Source of the DNA: FEN-1219 sp963728995
GTDB taxonomy: Bacteria; Pseudomonadota; Gammaproteobacteria; Steroidobacterales; Rariloculaceae
DNA length: 64,000 nt
NCBI GenBank assembly: GCA_963728995.1
Contig: CAVSMD010000006.1
Coordinates: 124,001 to 188,000, forward strand
Reading direction: 5' to 3'
The notes under the pieces were generated by a model, which did not search any database, was not told the DNA's origin, and was given only the letters and a program-made list of their open reading frames with translations. How positions within the stretch are numbered: position 1 is the first letter of the stretch; every line of letters begins with the position of its first letter. Shown piece by piece: positions 18,593 through 25,265 of the stretch. The position numbers were made by a program, and so were the translations under genes.

Positions 18593-18606
18593 GCAAGACT
18601 CGTGCC
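18593..18606 (-). promoter_or_regulatory. Sigma-54 promoter, small ORF 18354-18521
   Basis: TGGCACGAGTCTTGCT on the minus strand, GG-N10-GC register, consensus at -24 and -12. Predicted start ~18581. Confidence 0.75.
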
Positions 18607-18794
18607 ACCGCTCGAGGAGCGCGCGTGTTGGGTGTCCGACGCGATGAAGCCCCGTGAGCCGACAGTGACGAACCGGTTGCCCGCATGTTCCTGGCGGGCC
18701 GCGCCTCGGTTCTTACATCCGGTTGAATCGTTTACAGAAGAACGGCGTCAGTGCGCGAACACTCGACCGCTGGACAACGGTCCCCACGCGCTGG

Positions 18795-18808
18795 GGCACG
18801 AAACTTGC
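18795..18808 (+). promoter_or_regulatory. Sigma-54 promoter, PPC gene 18861
   Basis: TGGGGCACGAAACTTGCT: GG-N10-GC with perfect GGCACG and TTGCT. Predicted start ~18820, 41 nt before the ATG. Confidence 0.75.
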
Positions 18809-18860
18809 TGCGACGGGCGCGGCGGCAATGAGCCGCAGGGATCACAGCGCGGAGCGGGCG

Positions 18861-19331
18861 ATGGAATGGAAGCAGCTCGAGAGCGGGCAGCTACGAACGT
18901 TTGTACTAGTGTTCGAGCCCGGCGACGAGCTGATGGAGGAGTTGAGCGCCTTCACGCGTGAGCGTGGATTATCCGCGGCGAGTTTCACGGGCGTCGGCGC
19001 CTTCAGCGATCTAGTTTTGGGGTTCTTCGTCTGGCAACGCAAGAACTACCGGCGCTTGCCGATTCGGGAGCAGGTGGAAGTGTTGAGCTTGACCGGCAGC
19101 GTCGCGATCGGGGACGACGGTGCGCCGCATCTGCGTCCGTATGTCGTGATCGCAGCAGCGGACTACATCGCCCGCGGCGGCCATCTTCTCGAAGCGCATG
19201 TCTACCCAACGCTGGAGGTCATCGTGAACGAGGCACCGCTGCATCTGCACCGGCGCCTCGATCCGAACACCGGCCTGGCGCTGGTTTCGGCCGTGAGCGC
19301 GCCGGCAGCGGCCCGCGGCTGCGCGGACTAG
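18861..19331 (+). CDS. PPC (DUF296) domain protein, paralogue 1
   Basis: 156 aa from ATG 18861, set by GGAG 7 nt upstream and by alignment with the second copy at 38002-38436 (MEWKQLESGQLRTFVLVFEP versus MRWRELNGGTLRTFGLVFDK). The PPC core is complete: GLSAASFTGVGAFSDLVLGF, VEVLSLTGSVAIGDDG, HLRPYVVIAAADYIARGGHL, LEAHVYPTLEVIVNE. PPC domains form trimers. In plants they accompany AT-hooks; in bacteria most are single-domain proteins of unknown role, some with DNA-binding annotations. No signal peptide. Transcribed from its own sigma-54 promoter. Its last 4 bp overlap the end of the convergent gene at 19328. Confidence 0.85.
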   Translation: MEWKQLESGQLRTFVLVFEPGDELMEELSAFTRERGLSAASFTGVGAFSDLVLGFFVWQRKNYRRLPIREQVEVLSLTGSVAIGDDGAPHLRPYVVIAAADYIARGGHLLEAHVYPTLEVIVNEAPLHLHRRLDPNTGLALVSAVSAPAAARGCAD

Positions 19332-19777
19332 CCGAACGCCAGCAGCAAGACGACCACGATCGCGACCGCGCCTGCGGCGACCATGACGTAGGGACTCCGC
19401 GCCGCGGGCGGCGGCGTCGACCGGAGCGCAGTGTCGGTCCGAGGCGCCCGCAACCGCACGTTTTCCCGCGCCATCGCTTGCTTGATCAGGCTCTCTTCCG
19501 CGCGTCGACCTGCGGCCTCATCGCTGTCGAATGCCGTGTCGCGCACGGGAGACTTACCGCCGGTTCGACGATTCGGTGTGGTAGTGCGCATCGTCGTCGT
19601 CGCAGAGCCGCTTCTCGGTACCTGCGCCTTGCGCCCCGGGTCTCTCCGCCGGTCGTCGCGGCGCTTTCCGCGGGATCGGCCGGGTGTGTTGTAGGCCGGC
19701 GGATCGCTTGCCGGGAACGACTCGATGCCTGCCTCCGTGACTTCGTCCAAATTCTCGACCTTGTCTTTGTCGCCCAT
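19328..19777 (-). CDS. Hypothetical tail-anchored protein
   Basis: 149 aa from ATG 19777 (MGDKDKVENLDEVTEAGIES...) with GAGGAG upstream. The first ~35 residues carry FPASDPPAYNTPG, a segment common in small proteobacterial proteins of unknown role. The middle is Arg/Thr-rich and probably disordered. The last ~22 residues (SPYVMVAAGAVAIVVVLLLA) are one transmembrane helix at the very C-terminus. It follows the SOD gene on the same strand (80 bp) and may be co-transcribed with it. Confidence 0.6.
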   Translation of the reverse strand: MGDKDKVENLDEVTEAGIESFPASDPPAYNTPGRSRGKRRDDRRRDPGRKAQVPRSGSATTTMRTTTPNRRTGGKSPVRDTAFDSDEAAGRRAEESLIKQAMARENVRLRAPRTDTALRSTPPPAARSPYVMVAAGAVAIVVVLLLAFG

Positions 19778-19857
19778 AGTGCTCCTCATCGGCCAAAGCG
19801 CCACCCAAGGTCATGGAGTCCCGCGGTGGCACTGTCACACGAGCGTTTGGCGGCTCG

Positions 19858-20490
19858 TCACGCCGCCAGACGCAAATCGATCGGCGTTACGCCCTCGAAG
19901 CGCATGGTCACGTCCTGCCAATCCACCAGCTCCCAGAACGCTTTCACCCATCTGGCCTTCTCGTTGCGATATTGCAGGTAGTACGCGTGCTCCCACATGT
20001 CGAGCACGAGGATCGGCACGGAGCCGTTGCCGAGATTGCCTTGATGGTCGTAAATCTGCTCGACGATGAGCCGCTGACTCAGCGGCTCGTAGCACAACGC
20101 GGCCCAACCAGACCCTTGCACGCTCGTGGCCGCGTGGCTGATTTGGGCCCGCAATGCATCCGCGCTGCCGAAGGCGTCGTCGATCGCTGCGGCGAGCGTG
20201 CCGCGGGGATCGCCGCCGCCCTTGTCGGGCTGCATGTTCCGCCAGAAGATCGAGTGAAGCACATGTCCAGAGAGGTTGAACGCGAGATCCTTCTGCAGCT
20301 GATTGATGGTCAGATAGCTGCCGTTGTCGCGCAGGTCAGCGAGGTTCTCGAGCGCTTTGTTCGCACCTTCGACATAGGCTGCGTGATGCTTGTCGTGATG
20401 CAGCGTCAGCATCTCGGCCGAATACAACGGCTCGAGAGCGTCATAGCCATAGTCGAGCTTCGGCAGGGTATATTTTTTCAGCTCCGTCAC
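19858..20490 (-). CDS. Superoxide dismutase, Fe/Mn type
   Basis: 210 aa from GTG 20490, preceded by AGGAGG; the frame extends upstream but lacks family similarity there. N-terminal helical domain: MLTLHHDKHHAAYVEGANKA (first metal His) and NLSGHVLHSIFWRNMQP (second His). C-terminal domain: LVLDMWEHAYYLQYRNEKA, the invariant D-x-W-E-H-A-Y-Y that supplies Asp and His ligands. It disproportionates superoxide to O2 and H2O2 in the cytoplasm; no signal peptide. Fe versus Mn preference cannot be decided. It has its own sigma-54 promoter at 20552-20565, divergent from that of 20628. Sigma-54 control of a SOD is unusual. Confidence 0.92.
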   Translation of the reverse strand: MTELKKYTLPKLDYGYDALEPLYSAEMLTLHHDKHHAAYVEGANKALENLADLRDNGSYLTINQLQKDLAFNLSGHVLHSIFWRNMQPDKGGGDPRGTLAAAIDDAFGSADALRAQISHAATSVQGSGWAALCYEPLSQRLIVEQIYDHQGNLGNGSVPILVLDMWEHAYYLQYRNEKARWVKAFWELVDWQDVTMRFEGVTPIDLRLAA

Positions 20491-20551
20491 GTTCGATTCC
20501 TCCTGGCTTTGGTCTTTGCCGCGCAACCGTGCACGGCGCACGGCAGAAGGA

Positions 20552-20565
20552 GCAATAACCATGCC
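20552..20565 (-). promoter_or_regulatory. Sigma-54 promoter, superoxide dismutase gene
   Basis: TGGCATGGTTATTGCT on the minus strand, GG-N10-GC. Predicted start ~20540, 50 nt before the GTG. Confidence 0.75.
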
Positions 20566-20589
20566 ATGGCGCTTCCCTGCCCAAGAGCT

Positions 20590-20603
20590 GGCATGAGACT
20601 TGC
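20590..20603 (+). promoter_or_regulatory. Sigma-54 promoter, 20628-21255 genes
   Basis: TGGCATGAGACTTGCT, GG-N10-GC. Predicted start ~20615. Divergent from the SOD promoter; the two cores are 24 bp apart. Confidence 0.75.
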
Positions 20604-20627
20604 TCCAGTCCCTGCGGAGGGCACCGA

Positions 20628-20843
20628 ATGGAAACAACTACGTATTTGTGGGGAACGTTCGGCACGGTTGCGGCAGTGCTCGTTGCGATCGGCTTGTTCG
20701 TTCTGGCACTCCGCCTGGTCGCGCGTGCACGGCAGGGTAATCGCAAGGTTCGCGAAGCGCGGCACGACCCGCATGCCGCCCGGGGCAAGGGCGATCGGCG
20801 CACCGCGGCCGCGGCCGACGATCATCGGGATATCAGCCAGTAG
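20628..20843 (+). CDS. Small single-pass membrane protein
   Basis: 71 aa. METTTYLWG is followed by one transmembrane helix (FGTVAAVLVAIGLFVLALRL) and a basic, charged cytoplasmic tail. No family recognised. It is the first gene after its sigma-54 promoter and precedes the encapsulated-ferritin-like gene by 58 bp, so the two are probably co-transcribed. GGAGGGCACCGA precedes the ATG. Confidence 0.6.
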   Translation: METTTYLWGTFGTVAAVLVAIGLFVLALRLVARARQGNRKVREARHDPHAARGKGDRRTAAAADDHRDISQ

Positions 20844-20860
20844 CAGTGTCGACCACTGTT

Positions 20861-20873
20861 TGTAATTCTTGCG
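20861..20873. promoter_or_regulatory. TGYAA-N3-TTRCA palindrome (one mismatch)
   Basis: TGTAATTCTTGCG, between the small membrane gene and the ferritin-like gene, 29 bp before the latter's GTG. No sigma-54 core follows it on either strand within 100 bp, so its target is unclear. Confidence 0.35.
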
Positions 20874-20901
20874 CGGGCTGCCCGCCCGAAAGGACCGATT
20901 C

Positions 20902-21255
20902 GTGACCGATTCGCCGAGTCTGCACGAGCCGGCCGACCTTCTGAAGGCGGGCACCCTCGACAAGCATCGCGCGTACCGGTCGCTGATGGAGGAGCTCGAC
21001 GCCATCGACTGGTATACGCAGCGCATCGACGCCGCGGCCGACGACGAGCTCAAGGCCGTTCTGACCCACAATCGCGACGAGGAGGCCGAGCACGCGGCCA
21101 TGGTGCTCGAATGGCTACGCCGCCACGAGCCGCCGCTCGACCGGTATTTGCGCAAGTATCTGTTTACGGACGGCCCGATTCGCGAGAACGAGACCGGGGC
21201 CGAGGCCGCGTCGCCGAAGGCCGACTCCGGCGACCTCGAGATTCGCGGGTTGTGA
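20902..21255 (+). CDS. Encapsulated-ferritin-like (EncFtn) protein
   Basis: 117 aa from GTG 20902 with AAGGA 8 nt upstream. SLHEPADLLKAGTLDKHRAY, then RSLMEELDAIDWYTQRIDAA and NRDEEAEHAAMVLEWLRRHE, match the half-ferritin EncFtn family. Glu in MEELDAIDWY and Glu/His in DEEAEHAAM are the residues that form the di-iron ferroxidase site at the dimer interface. The end, SGDLEIRGL, resembles the short L-x-I/V-x-x-L peptide that loads cargo into encapsulin shells. EncFtn oxidises Fe2+ and normally needs an encapsulin nanocompartment to store iron; no encapsulin gene is visible here. Next to a SOD, a role in limiting Fenton chemistry is plausible. Confidence 0.85.
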   Translation: MTDSPSLHEPADLLKAGTLDKHRAYRSLMEELDAIDWYTQRIDAAADDELKAVLTHNRDEEAEHAAMVLEWLRRHEPPLDRYLRKYLFTDGPIRENETGAEAASPKADSGDLEIRGL

Positions 21256-21299
21256 GGTGACCGACGGCCTGCGAGTCGTGCGCGGGTGGGTGCAGCGGC

Positions 21300-21480
21300 G
21301 TGTAGGTTTCTCGCAGTTCCGCCAACGTGGTGTTGCCAAGTGGCGTCACTTTGCGAGTCGCGCCGACCTCGTCCGCGGCGTCGGGTCGTCGCGCCAGCGT
21401 TCGCCGCAGAGCAACCACCCGTCGTAGTTGGCGTCGATGAAGTCGGCCGGTTCCAGCAACATCGAAAGCAGCCCATCGCG
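21300..21480 (-). pseudogene. Possible sugar-phosphate isomerase/epimerase remnant
   Basis: On the minus strand FIDANYDGWLLCGERWRDDP resembles the C-terminal segment of AP-endonuclease-fold sugar isomerases (typically ...GYDGWLxVExDRxxxxP). The frame around it is open only from 21552 down to 21346 and overlaps the sigma-54 promoter of the next gene. At best a fragment; the match is short and could be coincidence. Confidence 0.25.
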
Positions 21481-21483
21481 TGT

Positions 21484-21497
21484 GGCATGAAGCTTGC
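21484..21497 (+). promoter_or_regulatory. Sigma-54 promoter, small gene 21545
   Basis: TGGCATGAAGCTTGCT, GG-N10-GC. Predicted start ~21509, leaving a 36-nt leader that contains the AAGGA ribosome-binding site. Confidence 0.75.
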
Positions 21498-21544
21498 TTC
21501 GAAATTCGGCTGATCCCGTCCTACAACCAGAAGGAAACCCGAGC

Positions 21545-21706
21545 ATGCACATAAGCTATGACCTCGAGTTCGACCTCGATCGATTCATCAAGGAAATGGA
21601 AGAACGTTCCGTCCGCCGATCGAGCAGATCCGTGCAGGATACGACGCTGCTGCATCACAGCCTCGATAGCGAAAACCAAGACGAGTCCTCGGCGACCGAG
21701 CATTGA
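21545..21706 (+). CDS. Small hypothetical protein (53 aa)
   Basis: From ATG 21545 (AAGGAAACCCGAGC before it): MHISYDLEFDLDRFIKEMEE, then RSVRRSSRSVQDTTLLHHSL and a charged tail. Acidic N-terminus, basic middle, no hydrophobic stretch. No family recognised. A consensus sigma-54 promoter 48 nt upstream and a strong hairpin 10 nt after the stop frame it as a single-gene transcript, which supports it being real. Confidence 0.6.
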   Translation: MHISYDLEFDLDRFIKEMEERSVRRSSRSVQDTTLLHHSLDSENQDESSATEH

Positions 21707-21715
21707 CGTCGACGT

Positions 21716-21741
21716 GGTCCCGGCGCCGTGGCGCCGGGACC
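21716..21741. terminator. Perfect 12-bp inverted repeat (hairpin)
   Basis: GGTCCCGGCGCC, two bases, then its exact reverse complement, 10 nt after the stop of the 53-aa gene. No T-run follows, so it may be a transcript-stabilising or Rho-assisted hairpin rather than a classical terminator. Confidence 0.55.
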
Positions 21742-21794
21742 GCAGCGGTGCGCAACCTCGAAGACCGCGCTGCACCGAACGTGATTGCGAGGTT

Positions 21795-21808
21795 GGCACC
21801 GATCTTGC
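21795..21808 (+). promoter_or_regulatory. Sigma-54 promoter, SOD-like lipoprotein gene
   Basis: TGGCACCGATCTTGCT, GG-N10-GC. Predicted start ~21820, 35 nt before the ATG. Confidence 0.78.
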
Positions 21809-21854
21809 TGCTGAACCGCGTTACAGGAGTTCGAAGCAGCAAGGAGAGACAGCA

Positions 21855-22523
21855 ATGAACAGGAACATTCCTTGGCACTGTATCGCGCTCGCGGGCGCGG
21901 CGGTCGTGGCTTTTGGCTGCACCCCCAATCAGCCGACGGGCGTTGGGAGTGGCGATCGAACGCCTTCGTCGGCCCCGCCGACGGGGACCGAGCCGACGGC
22001 GCGCACACCGAGCGCTGCCGCGCCGGCACCGGCCAATCGCGCGTCCGAGCTGATGGCGCGAGCTGACCTCCAGCCGGTGGGTGACAGCACCGTTCGTGGA
22101 ACCGCCGAGTTCCGCGGGCAAGAGACCGGACCGATTTCGATCAATTTGAACCTGACCGGTGTTCAGGCCGGCGGGCACGGTGTCGAAGTCTATCAGGGCA
22201 CGAGCTGTCCGACGGCCACCGAGTCTTCCTCCGCGTCGACCGGCGAGCCCGGCGCGTCGACAGCGCCGGGCGCCGCGTCGGCAGAGCACCGGAGCCTCGG
22301 CACCGTCACCGCCGACGCGTCCGGCAACGTGCGTGAGACGCTGCGCGCCGCCGGGTCGAGCGCGGAGCATGGTTTCATCGGCAACGTCATCGTCGTTCAC
22401 GGCGGCTCGGCCGCTGCAGCGCAACCCGCGGGCAACTCCGAGCAGCCGATCGCCTGCGGTGCCATCGAGGCGGCCAAAGGCACGACGTTGAGTCAAAGCG
22501 AGAGCACCAACCGCGGCGCTTGA
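21855..22523 (+). CDS. Cu/Zn-superoxide-dismutase-like lipoprotein, metal site altered
   Basis: 222 aa from ATG 21855 (AAGGAGAG upstream). The signal peptide ends in a lipobox (VAFGC). A Ser/Thr/Pro/Ala linker runs to ~65; then GTAEFRGQETGPISINLNLT followed by GVQAGGHGVEVYQGTSCP, SLGTVTADASGNVRETLRAA and FIGNVIVVHGG...PIACGAI follow the beta-strand pattern of SodC. The His-x-His copper pair of SodC (GFHxH) is E-V-Y here and the Zn-loop histidines are not evident; only the late VVH His and the C...C pair remain. It is therefore unlikely to be an active SOD and may be a scaffold or sensor. Single gene behind a sigma-54 promoter. Confidence 0.7.
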   Translation: MNRNIPWHCIALAGAAVVAFGCTPNQPTGVGSGDRTPSSAPPTGTEPTARTPSAAAPAPANRASELMARADLQPVGDSTVRGTAEFRGQETGPISINLNLTGVQAGGHGVEVYQGTSCPTATESSSASTGEPGASTAPGAASAEHRSLGTVTADASGNVRETLRAAGSSAEHGFIGNVIVVHGGSAAAAQPAGNSEQPIACGAIEAAKGTTLSQSESTNRGA

Positions 22524-22645
22524 GGCAGGCCTGCAATGAGCATGCGCGAGTGTCGCCTCGAGCAAACACCGTAGACGGCGCGACGACGATGGCCACGGAC
22601 CGGTCGCGTGGCAGCGCGCGTGCGCCGTCCCTTTCAGGAGCCGTC

Positions 22646-22873
22646 ATGGGACACGAGGAGCCGCCGTCCACGCCCGAGATTCCGGTGCCGCCATCGGATC
22701 CCGTCGAGCCGAGCCCGCCGAAGCCGCGAAATCCGCCGCCGCCCCCCGATCCGCCCGACGTGGTCGGGGAGCGGTACGGGCAAGGCGAGGAACACTACTA
22801 CCACGCGGAATGGTGGCAGCCGGAAACGTGGTGGCCTTCCGGAAGCCGGATTCGGGCCGACGCGGAGCCCTGA
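22646..22873 (+). CDS. Small proline-rich hypothetical protein
   Basis: 75 aa from ATG 22646 (AGGAG 7 nt upstream); the frame is open earlier, but the Shine-Dalgarno sequence supports this start. Residues ~5-40 are almost entirely Pro/Glu/Ser (EIPVPPSDPVEPSPPKPRNP), followed by an aromatic tail (HYYHAEWWQPETWWPSGSR). No signal peptide, no known family. It precedes the lipoprotein gene by 20 bp and is likely co-transcribed. Confidence 0.5.
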   Translation: MGHEEPPSTPEIPVPPSDPVEPSPPKPRNPPPPPDPPDVVGERYGQGEEHYYHAEWWQPETWWPSGSRIRADAEP

Positions 22874-22893
22874 ACACCCAAGGAGAGTCGGTC

Positions 22894-23661
22894 ATGCGCT
22901 CATGGATGAGATTACCAACCGGATGGCAAGGTTTACGCGCGGTATTGTCCGCCTGGTGTTGTGCGCTCGCCGTGGGTGCGTGTGCTCCCGCCTCGTTGCG
23001 GCCGGCCCGTGATGCCCGCGTCGATACCGATGCGCCACTCGCGGCGACTGCCGAGGACTCTCGGGTGCGGGTCGTCGTGGAGCCCGGCGCCTGGTCCGCC
23101 AACCCGCGCAACCTGGATCAAGAGATCCTGCCGCTCAAGGTGACCATCGAGAACAACAGCAACGAGCCGGTCCGAGTACGGTACGCCGACTTCACCCTGG
23201 CGGCCGAGCGAGGCGTGCAATACACCCCATTGCCGCCGCTGGCCATCGAAGGCTCGGTTACGGAGACCTCACGCCGTCCCGTCGCCGTGACGCCGCACTA
23301 CGGGATCAGGCCGTATTACAGCTACCAAGGCTTCGTGGTGGCGCCGTGGTATGGGCCGTACTACGAGGGAACCGGAGACGCGCCCGCTGGAATAGCGCCG
23401 TGGAGCTATCCGTGGGCCTACGATCCTACGTACTACGACACGTACTATCCGCGCTGGCTCGTCGACCTCCCCACACCGGACATGCTCGCGCGGGCACTCC
23501 CGGAAGGGATCGTCGAGCCCGGCGGTCGAGTCACCGGCTTCATGTACTTCCCGCGAATCACCGCCAGCCTCGATCGAGTGACGTTTCAAGCGAATCTCAA
23601 GGACGGCGCGCACGACGACCAAACGGTGGCAAGCGTGCGGCTGCCGTTCGAAGTGTCCTGA
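22894..23661 (+). CDS. Hypothetical lipoprotein
   Basis: 255 aa from ATG 22894 with AAGGAGAG upstream. Signal peptide with lipobox VGAC at residues ~25-28. The mature part starts with RVVVEPGAWSANPRNLDQEI, then TIENNSNEPVRVRYADFTLA, an Ig-like beta-sandwich-looking segment, then a Tyr/Pro/Gly-rich middle (PYYSYQGFVVAPWYGPYYEG), and ends with a second strand-rich stretch. I recognise no named family. Membrane facing and partner unknown. Confidence 0.65.
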   Translation: MRSWMRLPTGWQGLRAVLSAWCCALAVGACAPASLRPARDARVDTDAPLAATAEDSRVRVVVEPGAWSANPRNLDQEILPLKVTIENNSNEPVRVRYADFTLAAERGVQYTPLPPLAIEGSVTETSRRPVAVTPHYGIRPYYSYQGFVVAPWYGPYYEGTGDAPAGIAPWSYPWAYDPTYYDTYYPRWLVDLPTPDMLARALPEGIVEPGGRVTGFMYFPRITASLDRVTFQANLKDGAHDDQTVASVRLPFEVS

Positions 23662-23720
23662 GCCGCGTGGCACGACGGACTTGGCAAGCCGCGCGAGGCT
23701 AAACGAACGAGGAGGAATAG

Positions 23721-24020
23721 ATGCCGAAAGCATGGTCAGCGAAGGACGAGCGCAAGTACGAGCACATCAAGGAGGGCGCGCAAAAGCGAGGCGCCTCAGC
23801 CGGTCGGGCGAAAGCCATCGCGGCACGCACCGTGAACAAGGGACGGCGGCTCGAGGGCCGAACGCCCAATCGGACCACGTCGGGCACCGGCAATCCTACG
23901 CGGCGGCTCGAGGAGCACACCGTTGAAGAGCTGCGCAATCGCGCCAGCGAGCTGCACATTCGCGGTCGCAGTCACATGAACAAGGGCGAGCTCGTCCGAC
24001 AGATCAGAAGCGCGCAGTGA
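23721..24020 (+). CDS. Rho-N-like / 'plasmid stabilisation' small protein
   Basis: 99 aa. MPKAWSAKDERKYEHIKEGA, then GRAKAIAARTVNKGRRLEGR and TPNRTTSGTGNPTRRLEEHT are the signature of a small proteobacterial family annotated as plasmid stabilisation or Rho termination factor N-terminal proteins. Residues ~60-99 (VEELRNRASELHIRGRSHMN-KGELVRQIRSA) form the SAP/Rho-N-type helical motif that binds nucleic acid. Cytoplasmic, highly basic. The biological role is not established. GAGGAGG precedes the ATG. Confidence 0.78.
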   Translation: MPKAWSAKDERKYEHIKEGAQKRGASAGRAKAIAARTVNKGRRLEGRTPNRTTSGTGNPTRRLEEHTVEELRNRASELHIRGRSHMNKGELVRQIRSAQ

Positions 24021-24061
24021 CGCGTGGCGCTCCAGCGCGCCGAGTGGCTGGGCGGGGAACC

Positions 24062-24232
24062 GTGACGACCGAGGGTCATGAGCGGCGACGCGGCAAGGTC
24101 AGGGAGGAGCCGGACCCTTTCGAGCACGAGCGGGTCGCGCGCAAGGTCGCGAGCGAAGAGTCCTGGATCGCGCAGCTCTGCCGTGTGCTGCGCCTGTCGC
24201 GCGGTCGGCCGCGAACGGGTAAACGGCGCTGA
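24062..24232 (+). CDS. Small basic hypothetical protein
   Basis: 56 aa from GTG 24062 (GGGGA upstream); an in-frame GTG at 24017 overlaps the previous stop and would add 15 Arg-rich residues. The sequence VTTEGHERRRGKVREEPDPF then EHERVARKVASEESWIAQLC is charged, with one possible amphipathic helix. No family recognised. Same direction and 41 bp after the Rho-N-like gene. Confidence 0.4.
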   Translation: MTTEGHERRRGKVREEPDPFEHERVARKVASEESWIAQLCRVLRLSRGRPRTGKRR

Positions 24233-24280
24233 CGTTGCGCGGCCGTTTGCCGTTTTTCACGATTCCTCAGGGCCGCGAAC

Positions 24281-24859
24281 ATGACCGAAAAGATTCGAAT
24301 TACCGGCATCTCCGGCAGCTTGCGACGCGGCTCGTACAACACGGCGTTGCTGCGTGCCATCGGGGAGCTCGGCCTCGAGGCGGTCGAATACGACATCGTG
24401 ACGCTGGCGGACGTGCCGCTGTTCAACGAGGACGTCGAGCGGCAGGGCTGGCCGCCGCGTGTGCAGGTGCTGCGCGACCGCTTGACCGAGGCGGACGGCA
24501 TCATTCTCGCCACGCCGGAATACAACTACAGTATCTCCGGCGTTCTGAAGAACGCGATCGATTGGCTGTCTCGGCCGGAGCGCAAGGGGCCGATCTTCGG
24601 CAAGCCCGCCGCGATCATCGGCGCAAGCGTGAGCCGCATCGGCACGGCGCGAGCGCAGGCGCACCTGCGGCAGGTGGCCTTCTACAACGGCATGCCATTG
24701 ATTCCGGACGTGGAGATTCTGGTCGCCGGGGCAGCCGACAAGTTCGACGAGGCCGGTCGACTCACGGATTCACTGACGCGCGAGCTCATCCAGGAGCTCG
24801 GGCGAAAATTCGCCGCGTGGGTCAGACACCACAAGGCCCGCCGTAGTCGGGCTTCCTAG
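24281..24859 (+). CDS. NADPH-dependent FMN reductase (ChrR/YieF-like flavodoxin fold)
   Basis: 192 aa. ITGISGSLRRGSYNTALLRA is the FMN phosphate-binding loop (G-S-L-R-x-G-S-x-N) of the NAD(P)H-dependent FMN reductase family. ILATPEYNYSISGVLKNAID is the diagnostic P-E-Y-N-x-S-x-P/G-x-L-K-N-x-x-D segment, followed by GKPAAIIGAS. Members reduce FMN, quinones or chromate by two electrons and limit redox cycling. Cytoplasmic. Fits the oxidative-stress flavour of the region. The last ~15 residues are basic. Confidence 0.88.
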   Translation: MTEKIRITGISGSLRRGSYNTALLRAIGELGLEAVEYDIVTLADVPLFNEDVERQGWPPRVQVLRDRLTEADGIILATPEYNYSISGVLKNAIDWLSRPERKGPIFGKPAAIIGASVSRIGTARAQAHLRQVAFYNGMPLIPDVEILVAGAADKFDEAGRLTDSLTRELIQELGRKFAAWVRHHKARRSRAS

Positions 24860-24943
24860 CGCCCTGTTGATCAAACCGGTGCTGCGCCCGCGGATGCCGG
24901 GCGGCGCTGTACTATGGGCCGCCGTGGCGGCTGGTGCCGATTG

Positions 24944-24956
24944 GGTAAAAATTGCA
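24944..24956. promoter_or_regulatory. TGYAA-N3-TTRCA palindrome (one mismatch)
   Basis: GGTAAAAATTGCA, 256 bp upstream of the sigma-54 promoter at 25212; still within the range over which enhancers act by looping. Confidence 0.35.
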
Positions 24957-25211
24957 GGAGAATTTGTGTCGCCCGCGGTAACGCGTCAACGCACACCGTA
25001 GCGCGGCCGTCGTACAGCGACAGACCGCCGGCGCGGCGCGCTTCGCAGGACATGGCGTCACCGACCTGAGATTGGCCTCGGTGCGGCGGAGCGCGTTGCC
25101 TATCGACGACGCAACGGAGGATCGCGGCGCCGCCGGCGATGCCGCGGCCGGGCCCGCGCGTGCCCCGTTTTCCCCGTGCTACGCCTGTTTTTTCGCGAAA
25201 TCCCGGTCCAT

Positions 25212-25225
25212 GGCATGGACCTTGC
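25212..25225 (+). promoter_or_regulatory. Sigma-54 promoter, GlyGly-CTERM/barrel gene
   Basis: TGGCATGGACCTTGCT, GG-N10-GC. Predicted start ~25237, which places the true start codon downstream of the first in-frame ATG (25176). Confidence 0.7.
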
Positions 25226-25265
25226 TGGCATTGCTCGGGCCCTCTTGGGAAGCACATTGATTCCC

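Larger units (their letters stand above)
18531..18860. other. Divergent regulatory region
   Basis: 330 bp with no gene. It holds two divergent sigma-54 promoters (18593-18606 on -, 18795-18808 on +) and a degenerate copy of the 13-bp palindrome, TGAATCGTTTACA at 18724-18736 (8 of 10 defined positions), 59 bp upstream of the plus-strand -24 element. Confidence 0.5.
24860..25265. other. Intergenic region with promoter elements
   Basis: 406 bp. An open frame on the minus strand (24871-25257) has no recognisable domain and I do not accept it. The region holds a palindrome match, GGTAAAAATTGCA at 24944-24956, and a sigma-54 core at 25212-25225. Confidence 0.45.

Noticed and set aside
23668..23690. 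TGGCACGACGGACTTGGC upstream of the Rho-N-like gene
   Set aside because: Looks like a sigma-54 promoter, but the spacing between GG and GC is 13 nt.
24871..25257. 128-codon minus-strand frame before the FG-GAP gene
   Set aside because: No domain, no ribosome-binding site, Arg/Pro/Gly-rich; the last 50 codons look slightly protein-like, but not enough to call.
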